This document shows, piece by piece, positions 39,856-50,300 of a stretch of DNA of 64,000 nucleotides. Origin of the DNA: Leishmania donovani. Taxonomy: Eukaryota; Euglenozoa; Kinetoplastea; Trypanosomatida; Trypanosomatidae. Where the stretch lies: the NCBI RefSeq assembly GCF_000227135.1, contig NC_018253.1, positions 766,762-830,761 on the forward strand, given 5' to 3'. The notes under the pieces were generated by a model. The model did no database searches and was not told where the DNA came from. It saw only the letters and a list, made by a program, of their open reading frames with translations. The translations under genes and the position numbers were made by a program. Every line of letters begins with the position of its first letter. Position 1 is the first letter of the stretch.

Positions 39856-42800
39856 ATGTCTAATAGATCCCTGCATGGCGGGCACACCACCATACACAAC
39901 AACAACGCATACCATGACGCCGCCAAGGAGGAGCGCCAGCTTCAGGAGCAGCAGAAGCCCTCCATGCCCGGAAGCCACGCCGCCGTCGAGCGGATGACGG
40001 CAGTGCAAGTTGTCGACCGGCTGCGCTGGTGGCGCACCCATCGTGTGCGTGAGCAGCCCATCCCAGTCGATCACTTTGTGCTGCGCGGCAGCTACGCCAA
40101 CTACTCCTCGTTCGGCACGCGCCCCCTCGCTCCCAGTGTGACGCGACTGCTGCAGAAGGCACGCACGGTGCGGGCGCAGTACCTCCGTACACAACAGCAG
40201 CCACAACACGAGGCGCCACGGCAAAGCCGACAAGTCTCGAGTCTGCTAATGGCCCCCACAGCGGGGGCATCCGTGCGCAGTGCTTCGAATGAGCGACTGG
40301 GCAGCGATGCGGGGGAGACGGAGCGCACCACAGGTTGCATTTCAGAAGAGGAGGGCCAGTATGGCGAGCGCCAGCAGCGGCAGCTCCGTGAGATGAATGA
40401 TGATGCGAAGGAAAAGGTGAACAACAAGCGCCGAGCCGCTGTCATCGCATCCTGGCCGCGGTCGCCGCGTCCCCTCAACGAGGTTGCCATTGCCTGCCTC
40501 GGAGAGCCGGCAGGGCAGCGTGATTCGGCCACTGATAATATTACCCGCATCTCACTCTCGGCGTCAGGTTCAGCCGGCACCTCTCCACCTCTCGTCAGAG
40601 CAGTGTCCGGGTCTGCTCCGAGTGTCGATACGCCTTCCGGTGCGTTGTATGTTCCCTCGGAACAGGAAGCGCGCGTCGCTGAGCGACTGCTCATGCTGTT
40701 CAGACCGCGCGCCGCCTCGGCACCGCTGCGATCACGTCGGTATCGGTGCACCGCAGGACGCCTTGATGCCACGTCCAGTGAATTCAGCGGTGAGCCCCCT
40801 CTTCAGGGCGATTGGGGACACGCGGAGGCCACTGGGCTGCACCATGAGCGCATGACACGCGTTTCCGCCTCTGACGAGATAACGGATGTTCGCCGCGCCC
40901 CCGGCGCAGCCGAAGCTGTGATTGTCCTGCACCACGCCCCGCGGCTCGTCTTGTACGAGAAGGGGTTGAACCCGAAGGCGGCACTGCGGGCCGCCGGCAT
41001 CTCGTCGGATGCCCTCGAAAGTCTCGACGACGCTGCGGCGGAGAGCTCAGCAGAACTTTTCGCGCTGAGGAACCTACCCTTGTTCGCATTTGAGCGCTTC
41101 TTTTATCAGCAGCAGCTCCGCGGGCTGGCGGAGACGAGGCGGAGCCATACGCCGGGGATGCGGTCAGCATCGGCAGACGCCAGCGCGGAGAGCGCTGGGG
41201 TCCCTGAGAGCGACACGGCTTCCGCTCCGACGGGTGCTGCTGCTGGTGCTGTTGCGGCGGCAGACACTGCCGTGGACGACGACATCATTGCAAATGGTGA
41301 TGACGCATTCTTCTTCGGGTCGCCCTTGACGGCGACCTTAGCGTGCTCGCTGAAAACTGTCGTGCCACTGTCGTCGGTTGCGGCAGCTGCGGCTCCCGGT
41401 TCACGTGGTCGAGACGGACGAGACGCTGCGGCCCGGCAAGCTGTACAGCATCGCGGCCGTGGTCGAGACGACGGCAGCAATCGCAGGAGGGGAGGCCGGG
41501 CAGCGCTGCGTGCTGTCTCAGTGCCGGCCCTGCCGCCAGTGTACAAGGGCGGATGCCCACAGATGACTCTCGCTACGTCGCATCACCACCTCAGTTCCGG
41601 CGCGCGGCTGCAGCAACAACAGCAGAGCTCGAATCGTCCCTCTCCGATTCTCTCGGCGGGGCTGCGCTCCAGCAAGGCGCCGCAGAACGGTGCTCATCTG
41701 TGCCTCCGTGTGGATGACCTGCAGGATGTGTACGTGTTCAACCCAGTTGTGGACATGATCGGCAAGGGTGCCTTCTCCAAGGTATACGCGGCGGTTCCCA
41801 TCCTTCGCGGAAAAGAGGGACTTCGGCGCTTCGCCTCGCCGTTGCTGGACGGGCAGGCGGCCCCGTGCGGCAGCGACGAGCTCAGTGGCAGTGGCCCACG
41901 GGAGGGGGGCAGGCGCGTTTCAACGGTGCGGAGGGTGAGCCCAGTACGCCGGAACTCGTCCTCTACCGCGCTGCGTGTGGACCCTGCCGCCGGCGCGGCT
42001 GTCGGCGACGCGGCCGGGCCACTCACAGATGATGAGACGGCGAAGCGCAGACCGCACGCACAGTCACTGGCGGCGTCTCTACACTCTATTCCCGTTGTCG
42101 CACTCAAGGTGATCCCGCGCAAGGCACGCCAGAAGCCGAAGGCGGCGCCTGATCCGCTTGCCACCACGCACTCCACTGCCGCTGCCGCGGCAGGAAGCGT
42201 CGCTTCGAACGCGCAGCAAGCAGCGCAGAACGACCAAAACAGCGTGCGTCGCGAACTCGTCGAGATCGAGCGCGAGGTCTCGATCCTGCGCAGTCTTCAC
42301 CACACCGGCTGTTCGCAGTTCTTCGAGGCGATCCGCACCCCAGACGCCTTCGTCATCGCGATGCGCGTCTTCCCTGGCAGCATGGATGCACAGCGCTACC
42401 TCTCCCGCTACGGGGCACCGTCAGAGGCGCGGGCGGCCCTGCTGCTCTTCCAGCTCGTCTCCACGGTGCAATATCTGCACACCAACTTTGGACTTATCCA
42501 CCGCGACATTAAGCTGGAGAACATTCTCCTTTCCGAGGCCGACGCCGGAGTTCCTGACGCGCGCATCCGCGAGGTGCTTGGGCCGGCTTTGCACAAGTCC
42601 GACACGTCAGCCATGATGACCGAGATCGAGGGTGGCCGAAAAGGCTGCGCCTCGGCGACGACCGCCGCCGAAACCCGGACAGCTGCACAGCGCCGCTATT
42701 CGATGCTGTCCCGCAACGTGGCACGACTGCTGCGAGTGACCCTCATCGACTTCGGGCTCGCTCGCCGCACCCGTGCAAGTACCCTGTCACCGATCGTTGC

Positions 42801-45162
42801 CGCGTCGCGCGGGCGCGGTGCAGGGGCGCAACACGGCAGCCTGAACGCGACCATCACGTCGCCAACTCACCTTGCCTCTTTCCCACCCACCAGTGCATCC
42901 CTCGCGGCCAGCCACCCGCATGCCTCTCACAACCCGAACAGCAGCAGCTACAGTGGCAGCCTCGGCTCACCAGCGTCGTCCAGCGCGGGGTGTGCTGCCG
43001 GTGTAGTGATGCTCGCCAATGGCGGGAACAGCTCCAGCAACAGCTACACGCCGGCCAAACCGGCTCCACCGAAGCCGCCGCTGCTTTGTCGGCCACCCAG
43101 CGCGGCTGTCGGTGCTGGCACGGCACGCCTTGGGTCAAGTAGTGCGGGCATCAGCGCCATGGAACGGAGCACGCCGCGTGCTGGTATGCCTTCGCCGATG
43201 CCGTCCACGGCAAACATGTTCACCCGCTTCCTCGACCTCGAGGAGGAGATGGATGAGGAGGAAAACGGTGGCGCAGCGGGCACATCGAACACGACCGCCA
43301 ACACAACCACGAAAGTCGGTGACCTCGGCCGGGGTGGTCGACGGGACATGGCCGAGAACGAGGACGACAGTGGCGCCTTCAGCACCGACGTGAGTGCGTC
43401 GGAGACGGACTGCGAGTCGGAAGGCGGCAGCACCGCTGAACCAAAGGAAGGGAGCGCACCGAACGGGGAGGAGCGCCTCGAAACAGGACCACAGCAGGAG
43501 CATGTGGCGCGCAAAGCACTCATATCTCCCAGCGTGCTGAGAGCGCACCCACAGACGCCACCGGGATCAGCGATAATAGTGTCGCCTCCTCTGCCTCCGA
43601 CCCCGATGCTCCTGTCCAGCACCACCGCTTTTACCCTCGATCACTTCAACGCAGAAAACAGTAGCAGCAGCTGCAACACCAGCGGCCCCGCTGCGGGCGG
43701 TGCTGGCCTGCGCAACAGATGTGCTAGCTGTATCTACACTTCCCATCAGCAGCTGTCACCGGCGCCTCCAGTCGTCGCGGCTGGTGTGAGCTCAGCGCCG
43801 GATGACACCGAGGCAACACTGCTGCTCACTCCGTGCGGCACAGAGAAGTACCTCCCGCCCGAGGTGCTGTCTTGGATCCTGGAGCACGGCTGGGCGCGGC
43901 GCTCGACGACGGTGGGCCTCGCCCGCGCCATGGACCTGTATTCGATTGGCATCGTTGCATACGTGCTGCTCAGCGGCTGCTTTCCCTTCAACGCGTCCTC
44001 GCGGGCAACGCTGCTTCAGCAGCAGCAGCGGGTGCCGCGGTGCAACAGCGCTCGCTGGACTGGCGTGAGCAGCGCGGCCATCTCATTCGTGCAGCGGTTG
44101 CTAGAGCCGAACCCACGGAAGCGTATGACGGCGAAGGAGGCTCTTGAGCATCCGTTCCTGCACGAGGCTCGTCAGCTCGCCGAGAAGCTGTCGCTCGTGC
44201 CACACGGAGAGGGAGAGGAGGCGTCACACCCGTCGACTTGGCGGGACGGTAGTCACATGGACAATCACCACCGCCACAGCATCGGCGGCACCGGTCGCCA
44301 CTTCGAAGACGACGCCAACGTGCATGCGCGGTCGCACTGGGCCACGAGCACCACGGCAACGACTAACTTGCCGCACTCGGCGCCGTCGCCAACGCACCCT
44401 GACCACACGCACTCTGGTGCTGCGATCGAGAGGGCGTCGACGCAGCCGAGTAGCAGCGTGAGCCTCGCCGTCTACGACTCTCAGCGCCGTCACGCAGGTG
44501 GCCCGTGCGAGCTGGCGGCAGCAAATGAGCCATCACCGCTGAGCAGCAACAGCGGCGCCGACGGTGGCGGCGAGCTGCTATGTCATCACGTGGAGAGTGG
44601 CACTGCGCCAACTGCAACGAGCATCAGCAGTGGATGTCGTCTGTCCGACGCACCCCGCGTGTGCCGCAGCAGCGACGAGTGCGAGAGAGATGATGTGCGC
44701 GCCTCCGTTACTCGTGATGTGCCTGGAAAGGTGCAGCCACTGCTGCAGGTTTGCAAGGAGAGTCCATACTCGACAACACCACCGGTGCCTGTCACGCCGA
44801 CGTTGGCCAAACCGTGCACGGCAGCGCTGGCAAGGGCGGCATCGATCGAGCTACCCGCCCTCTCCTCGTTGGTGGCGCATCCAGCGAAACCCTCACCGTC
44901 TTCTACTCTTTATTTTACCGCGACAGGCACGACAGCGTCTGCCGACGGCGGTCGGGCGGAGAGGGCGACGCTGCCGGAGCCAGAATCTGCCGCAGCAGGA
45001 TCATCGGCACCAGCGCTGGCGCCGGGCAGTAAGGATGCAGCAGCCGCAAATCGGCCTGTTTCTCTTTCGCCGGCCGCTACGACCAGCACTGCGAGGGCGA
45101 CGGAGGGTGGCGAAGACGACTTATTCGAGTCTCTCTACAACAACATCATGTCGAGCGACTGA
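39856..45162 (+). CDS. Protein kinase, CAMK-like, with giant activation-segment insertion
   Basis: The 1768-aa product has a long N-terminal region (about 1-620) and a kinase domain at about 630-1440, followed by a Ser/Ala-rich tail. All catalytic elements are present: glycine loop IGKGAFSKVY (G636, G638), VALK lysine K751, HRDIKLEN (H882, D884), DFG (D965), a TPCGTEKYLPPE activation-segment end (E1336), DLYSIGIVAYVLLSGCFPF and RKRMTAKEALEHPF. It should be active, and the C-lobe resembles CAMK-group kinases. Two insertions are striking: about 108 residues between glycine loop and K751, and about 371 residues between DFG and PPE, where 20-35 is usual. The long insert is Ser/Pro/Ala-rich and probably disordered. 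The start is the first ATG after the acceptor at 39755-39756. Substrates are unknown. Confidence 0.87.
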   Translation: MSNRSLHGGHTTIHNNNAYHDAAKEERQLQEQQKPSMPGSHAAVERMTAVQVVDRLRWWRTHRVREQPIPVDHFVLRGSYANYSSFGTRPLAPSVTRLLQKARTVRAQYLRTQQQPQHEAPRQSRQVSSLLMAPTAGASVRSASNERLGSDAGETERTTGCISEEEGQYGERQQRQLREMNDDAKEKVNNKRRAAVIASWPRSPRPLNEVAIACLGEPAGQRDSATDNITRISLSASGSAGTSPPLVRAVSGSAPSVDTPSGALYVPSEQEARVAERLLMLFRPRAASAPLRSRRYRCTAGRLDATSSEFSGEPPLQGDWGHAEATGLHHERMTRVSASDEITDVRRAPGAAEAVIVLHHAPRLVLYEKGLNPKAALRAAGISSDALESLDDAAAESSAELFALRNLPLFAFERFFYQQQLRGLAETRRSHTPGMRSASADASAESAGVPESDTASAPTGAAAGAVAAADTAVDDDIIANGDDAFFFGSPLTATLACSLKTVVPLSSVAAAAAPGSRGRDGRDAAARQAVQHRGRGRDDGSNRRRGGRAALRAVSVPALPPVYKGGCPQMTLATSHHHLSSGARLQQQQQSSNRPSPILSAGLRSSKAPQNGAHLCLRVDDLQDVYVFNPVVDMIGKGAFSKVYAAVPILRGKEGLRRFASPLLDGQAAPCGSDELSGSGPREGGRRVSTVRRVSPVRRNSSSTALRVDPAAGAAVGDAAGPLTDDETAKRRPHAQSLAASLHSIPVVALKVIPRKARQKPKAAPDPLATTHSTAAAAAGSVASNAQQAAQNDQNSVRRELVEIEREVSILRSLHHTGCSQFFEAIRTPDAFVIAMRVFPGSMDAQRYLSRYGAPSEARAALLLFQLVSTVQYLHTNFGLIHRDIKLENILLSEADAGVPDARIREVLGPALHKSDTSAMMTEIEGGRKGCASATTAAETRTAAQRRYSMLSRNVARLLRVTLIDFGLARRTRASTLSPIVAASRGRGAGAQHGSLNATITSPTHLASFPPTSASLAASHPHASHNPNSSSYSGSLGSPASSSAGCAAGVVMLANGGNSSSNSYTPAKPAPPKPPLLCRPPSAAVGAGTARLGSSSAGISAMERSTPRAGMPSPMPSTANMFTRFLDLEEEMDEEENGGAAGTSNTTANTTTKVGDLGRGGRRDMAENEDDSGAFSTDVSASETDCESEGGSTAEPKEGSAPNGEERLETGPQQEHVARKALISPSVLRAHPQTPPGSAIIVSPPLPPTPMLLSSTTAFTLDHFNAENSSSSCNTSGPAAGGAGLRNRCASCIYTSHQQLSPAPPVVAAGVSSAPDDTEATLLLTPCGTEKYLPPEVLSWILEHGWARRSTTVGLARAMDLYSIGIVAYVLLSGCFPFNASSRATLLQQQQRVPRCNSARWTGVSSAAISFVQRLLEPNPRKRMTAKEALEHPFLHEARQLAEKLSLVPHGEGEEASHPSTWRDGSHMDNHHRHSIGGTGRHFEDDANVHARSHWATSTTATTNLPHSAPSPTHPDHTHSGAAIERASTQPSSSVSLAVYDSQRRHAGGPCELAAANEPSPLSSNSGADGGGELLCHHVESGTAPTATSISSGCRLSDAPRVCRSSDECERDDVRASVTRDVPGKVQPLLQVCKESPYSTTPPVPVTPTLAKPCTAALARAASIELPALSSLVAHPAKPSPSSTLYFTATGTTASADGGRAERATLPEPESAAAGSSAPALAPGSKDAAAANRPVSLSPAATTSTARATEGGEDDLFESLYNNIMSSD

Positions 45163-45905
45163 CGCGGAGCGGGCTTCTCCTTCTTACGAACGTGACACGT
45201 GCCTGCCTCCAATTCTCGCTCTGTCTTTGCGTAGAGGCACTTTGCGCGGGTGCTTGGCAAGCGCCTGTCCGCCTGTCCCGAGTGCGCTTGTGCGGCTTTC
45301 ACGGTGTTTCTTGTCCATGCAGGTGAGCGTGCTTTAACTGTGATGATGCTTGTGTTTCGACATGGCGTGCCTGCGACTAATTCTAGAGACTTCGCGTTCC
45401 CCCGGAGGAGTTGGATAGGCTCTCTGCGCAGAGACGCGTGAAGGAAGCGTCGGATGCCGTACTCCGTCTCTCTTCGTTCCTGCTTTGTTTGCTGTTTTTT
45501 TTTTTTCTCTCTCTTCCCATTGCGTTATGCGATGTGTTGGTGCCCGTGGTCGCTTCGTTGCTCTCGCCCCCCTCCCCCTTCCTCTGTTGTTGTTCCCTTC
45601 TTACTGGATGGGTGTTTTCTTTTCTTTCGCGGTGTACATTCTGTGCGTGCCTCTGTGTGTGCGTGCCATCGTAATATCTCAAGTTTCTTCCTTCGCGGTC
45701 GCTTGCGTCTTTGTTTTTCTTCGTTGCCTACGTCTCTCCCTCTTCCCCCCTCCCTTCCCATGTCCGTTTTTCTACGAGGTCTACCCTCTTCTTCTTGGCT
45801 GCTGAGTGCAGATGTTCCCGGGCGTGTTGTGTGTGCGGAAGTGTTTCTGCCGTTTCTTGTTCTTGGGCAGTGCAGCCTCTTCTCCTCCGTTTTACTTCCC
45901 TCCCG

Positions 45906-45958
45906 ACACACACACACACACACGCTGACGCAAACGCATATATATATATATATATATA
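45906..45958. repeat. Compound (CA)n / (TA)n microsatellite
   Basis: A CA tract (45906-45923) and, after 14 bases, an uninterrupted TA tract (45938-45958). Confidence 0.9.
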
Positions 45959-47098
45959 CATACATAGGGAGAGCGGATGTGTCCGTGTCGGTGCGCGCGC
46001 GGGTTTCTGTGCGTCTGAGTGCATCCTTTTCTTTCTTGCCCGTCTCTTCCTTTCTCCCCCATCTGCACCGGTGCCATCATGTTTTGCCTTAGCGGAGGGG
46101 AACTTCGACAGACACAAGCAGCCGACGGCGATAATGTTCAATCAAGACACCAGCTGTACTTGTGTGTCTCTCTCTGTGTGTATCCGTGCGTCCTTCAGCC
46201 TGGCCCCCCTCCCCCACTGTGTACGGCACGTGCCTATGCACGTGTGTGTATGCCTGCACGTGCTAGGGCAGGTGCGTATGCGCGTGAAAGAGGCCCGTGC
46301 TGCTTAGAAACGCGGCCAGGGGTCTCAGCATGGATATGCCAGCCAGAGGAACACACCGCAGCAGGGGAGAGAGAGAACCAGCGAGAGGGGGTGCCGTACA
46401 TTCCTCCACTCCTCCGCATCAACGTTGTCCTTCATGTACGTGCATGCGCTAGAAAAAGAAACAGACATGTGGGCCCCTCCTCCCCCCTCCTTGCTCACCG
46501 ACGCCCAGGCTATGTATTCACGTGGCAAAGGAGTAAAGGCTTCACACCGCCTCACCGGAGGCAAAAATCCGTCATGCTGCAAAAGCGTATGGGCAATCAG
46601 AAGAAGAAGCGAATGCGAGACGAAGAAAGACGCCGTTGCCTGCTTTGGCTTCGCATTCAAGTGACCGAGGCGACTGCGCGCACCAGAGGGCGCTGCATTC
46701 CACACAGCTGCGTGGTGGGCGGGGAAGACCTTTAGGTTCTCCTCGGGCCTTCCCGACATCCGACAGAAGGGAGCACCGCGGAGAAAACGCTGAGGCTGGA
46801 TGCACTTCATTTCCCCCCCTCTGCATCTTCAGTGTGCTGCTGCACGTGGTGGCGCCTCTGCGCTTCCATGTCTCCCACCATGCTCCTTTCATGGACCTGA
46901 GGACACACGCCCAAAAACATCCCCAAGCCTCCACTGCACCGCAGCTGTCTCTCCCGGACCTCTACATGCTTATCGGCATCAAAAACGAGTCGTGCACACG
47001 ACCTCACACCTGCTTCCGCTCCTTTCCACTTGCGAATTATTTATCATCGCCAGCAAGAGAAGGATTGGCTGCATATCTCCTCCTTTTCCCGCACCGTT

Positions 47099-47246
47099 TC
47101 TTTTTTTTTCTTCTCTCCCCCTCTCCGTCTCTCTCTCTCTGCGCGCGTGTGTGCGTGTGCGTGTGCGTGTGCGTGTGCTGGTCTGCAAGTTGGTGCATGC
47201 CTGCTCTCGGGCCCCCTCTTACTCCTTCTCCTTGTTCTCTTCGCAG
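47099..47246 (+). promoter_or_regulatory. Polypyrimidine tract and SL splice acceptor (AG 47245-47246)
   Basis: A T run (47099-47109), CTCTCTCTCTCT (about 47129-47140), a GTGTGC microsatellite (47147-47178) and a second C/T tract lead to TTCGCAG ending at 47246, 117 nt before the ATG at 47364. This favours 47364 over the in-frame ATG at 46800. Confidence 0.6.
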
Positions 47247-47363
47247 GCGACCTACAGCAGGGACGACATACTCGTCTCGCCTGCATCGCCCTTCATACCT
47301 TCCTCTGATTTTCCTTCCGTAGCAGCATCACAGCCACACACGCCCACACACAGAGATAGCACA

Positions 47364-50300
47364 ATGACTAGGCGCACGGCGTCTTCAACTACATCCGGTA
47401 GCGACTTTTCTAACTCCTGTGATGAGGGGAGCATCCTGGAGGTCGAAGCCCTTGAAGAGCGCGCCGAGCTCGCGGACACAGGGAGGCACTTGCCTGCGCC
47501 AGCCCTCCGCGGCGGCGTCACGGTAGGAGGCGCCCGCCACAGCTCTGCGGCGGTGCTAAGCGGTGCTGCGGGCGCTCCTCTTGGTGAAGCCTTCGATGGC
47601 CGCCGTCACTCCAGAGACCAGCGTCAATTATCTGCCCCTCATCAGCAGCGGCTGCTTCCTGTGCCGCCTTCCCAGCGCCCCGAACGCGGCGATGATTTCA
47701 TGGGCACGGGCCGAGACGTCGGCTTCAACGACAGTTTCGACGGCTTTCCATTATATGTGGACGAAGACGGTGTCATGAAGGTGTCTGGACACCGCCGGCA
47801 CGACCCATTTGCCTTTGGCTATGATGCTGTTGAGGAGGCCGACTTGGCCACAGACGGCGCTCGCGGGGGCGGTGGTCGCAGAAACTCCTACCATGGCGGC
47901 TCTGGCGCCGCGTTCGGCTCGTCTTCCGGCACGTCTGATGGTGCGTTTGTGTCCGGCAGCTCCTCGTATTCTTCCTCCCTTTACGAGGAGCACTACGAAC
48001 CTTCCCATCAACAGCGGGGCCGAGCCTCTGTCCATGGGCACCGGCACAGCGCCGATACGAATGTGGGTGCCAGATATGGATACACACCCCTTGAGATGCA
48101 CTACGCTGGCGGCGCTGGCGTTGTCGCAACGTACGATGACGACGGCGCGCCGGTGCCCATCGACGCGGCGCTGCCCAGCCACCATCACATCGCGTCACGG
48201 CGTCGCCGCCTCGTGGGGGCTGCCTCCAGCGCGCAAGCACGGGCTCACAACGCAAAGCGGCGTCGCTCCAGTCGCAAGAAAGGCAAGCGCACTCGACGTC
48301 GTGGCACTCGCGGCGGGCAACTTGGAAGGAGGAACACCAACGCAACAGCCACCTCGCACTCACCCGCTGGCCGCCACGGAAGCCACAGTGGAGCGCACAG
48401 TTCAAGTCGCTTACCAACCCGTCTGTCAGGCAGCAGCCCCGTTCTGCTCGGCACGAATCCGTTGCTGAACATCGGCGGCGTGAATGTTGCGGCGACCGCC
48501 AGTGCCGCTGCGGCCGCCGCTATCCATGGCGGCCTCAGCTCCCTTCTCTCCGCCGGTGCTTCGATCAACGTCGGGCCCTCCGAGGCGGAGAAGGTGGTGC
48601 GAATGCGCGAGCACCTGCTAGCGCGCGAGGCGGCGGTGAAGAAGCGATATTCAGCGGTTCGCCGCGGCTCTGCCGGGACCGCAAGCACTGGCGCGACGGT
48701 CGGCAGCGACAGAGGCGCATGGAAGACAGCGGCGGCAGACACCTTGCGCGTGTTAGCCTCCTCTCGCACAGGTGACGGCGCTGGCAGGGCCGCAACTAGT
48801 AGCGGTGCCCTCGCCTCACAGCACACTAGCGGCGCGGAGCCATTCAGCCCACTGTCGATGTCTCTGAAGGACTTGAATCGGAGCATCGGGCTGAACACGG
48901 GAAAGGCGGGGCCGGGGTCAGCCTTTGCGTTGGCAACGCTACGCTCTGCCCGCTTGCGCTCCAAGGACGCCGCCACGCAACTGCAGGCGGTGACGACGAC
49001 AGGGGAGTCCGTGTATGTGCGAGAAGACCCCGCCTCTGCCGCTGCCGCAAGAGCGCGGGGTAGCGATGGCAAGGGTATTTCTGGCGACGACGGTGCGCCC
49101 GGCGCGATGCATGGCACAGCACTTGCTGCGGGGACGGCAACACATTTTGAACAGCTTATGATGACGCTGCGTGACCCCTACACGGGCCTCGCCATCGCCT
49201 CAGCTTACACGCCACTGATAACCAGGGCGGAGGCGGCGGTGGCAGTGCACACGTGCGCGGCTGGAATTCAGTTCTTTCGAGATCCGACGGTGCCTCGGCC
49301 ATCCGCAGTAGCGTTTCTGCCGTCGACTTCCTCGGCCTTGCCCGCTACACCCTCTCGGCTTTTGTCCACCGCCTACGTGCTGGATGTTGGTAATCCGCCG
49401 CTGGCACCTACGCCTGCAGGAATCGCAACCGTGCCTGACGAAGGATCGCTGCGTGCATCCTTCGGTGCACCGTACACATCGACAACTCCGCACACGACCA
49501 TATCTGCAAATCCCTCAACCACGTCGCTGTCGCCGCAAAAGCTGCATAATCGCGACGGCGTGGCGCGAGTGTACAAGGCGGCGACGGCGGCGGGTGACTC
49601 GGCTCAGGTGAGGCGGTGCCCGCCCACCGAGGCGGATCGCTTTTGCGACGTGCGCCCTCGTCTCACCGCTCGTGACGAAAACGCTAACGCAGGGGCGCCG
49701 CCCACAGTGGCGAGCAGCGGAAATGGTGGCGCGGCGTTGTCGGGTGTGAGCGGCCTCCGCGGCTCGGGCCAGTACACGGCGACGCCACTCAGTTCCGGTG
49801 ACTGCGCGCGCTCCTGGTGGAGATTGCAAAGCGGCGGGGCCGCTGCTGCCGGCGGCTACAGCAGTGCGGCAGCGCCTGCAGCAGCGGCAGATATTTCGGA
49901 CAGCAGCGACCTTTTTCCGTGGCGTTGGCGCGGCAGAGCATCTGCATTCGATATGGGCGGCGGAGAGGTCCAAGACGGAGTCCCGATCGCCGCTGCATGG
50001 CAGGATGAGGCGGTGCGCGGATGTTACGGCGTATGGCCCGCGGTTGCTCACCTGCGCGGAGCTGCCGACGAGTACGGCGTTAGCCTTCCCCCGGCCGGCA
50101 CGTCGAGCAGCGCCTCCGCCGCCATGCCGCCCTTCTTCGCATGGCCGCACCCTGCACCGCAGCTGCCCGCGTACCCGCCCTCTATCGCCCCCTACGCGGC
50201 ACCGCTCCATCCTCAACAAAACACCCGCTATCATGCCTGGACAGCTGAGGGCGTGTCGGCGACGTCGAACACCTCGTGCGTGGTGCACGTCTTCACTGTC

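Larger units (their letters stand above)
45163..47363 (+). other. Intergenic region, UTR sequence only
   Basis: About 2.2 kb without a supported gene. It includes T-rich tracts (45490-45520, 47099-47140), microsatellites and balanced-composition sequence at 46080-47040. The open frame starting at 46800 is an in-frame upstream extension of the giant gene and is probably not translated. Confidence 0.6.

Noticed and set aside
38919..39863. 314-aa hydrophobic open frame on the + strand
   Set aside because: Leu/Phe/Ser-rich translation of T/C-rich 5' spacer with TA and CA microsatellites; overlaps the start of the kinase gene in another frame.
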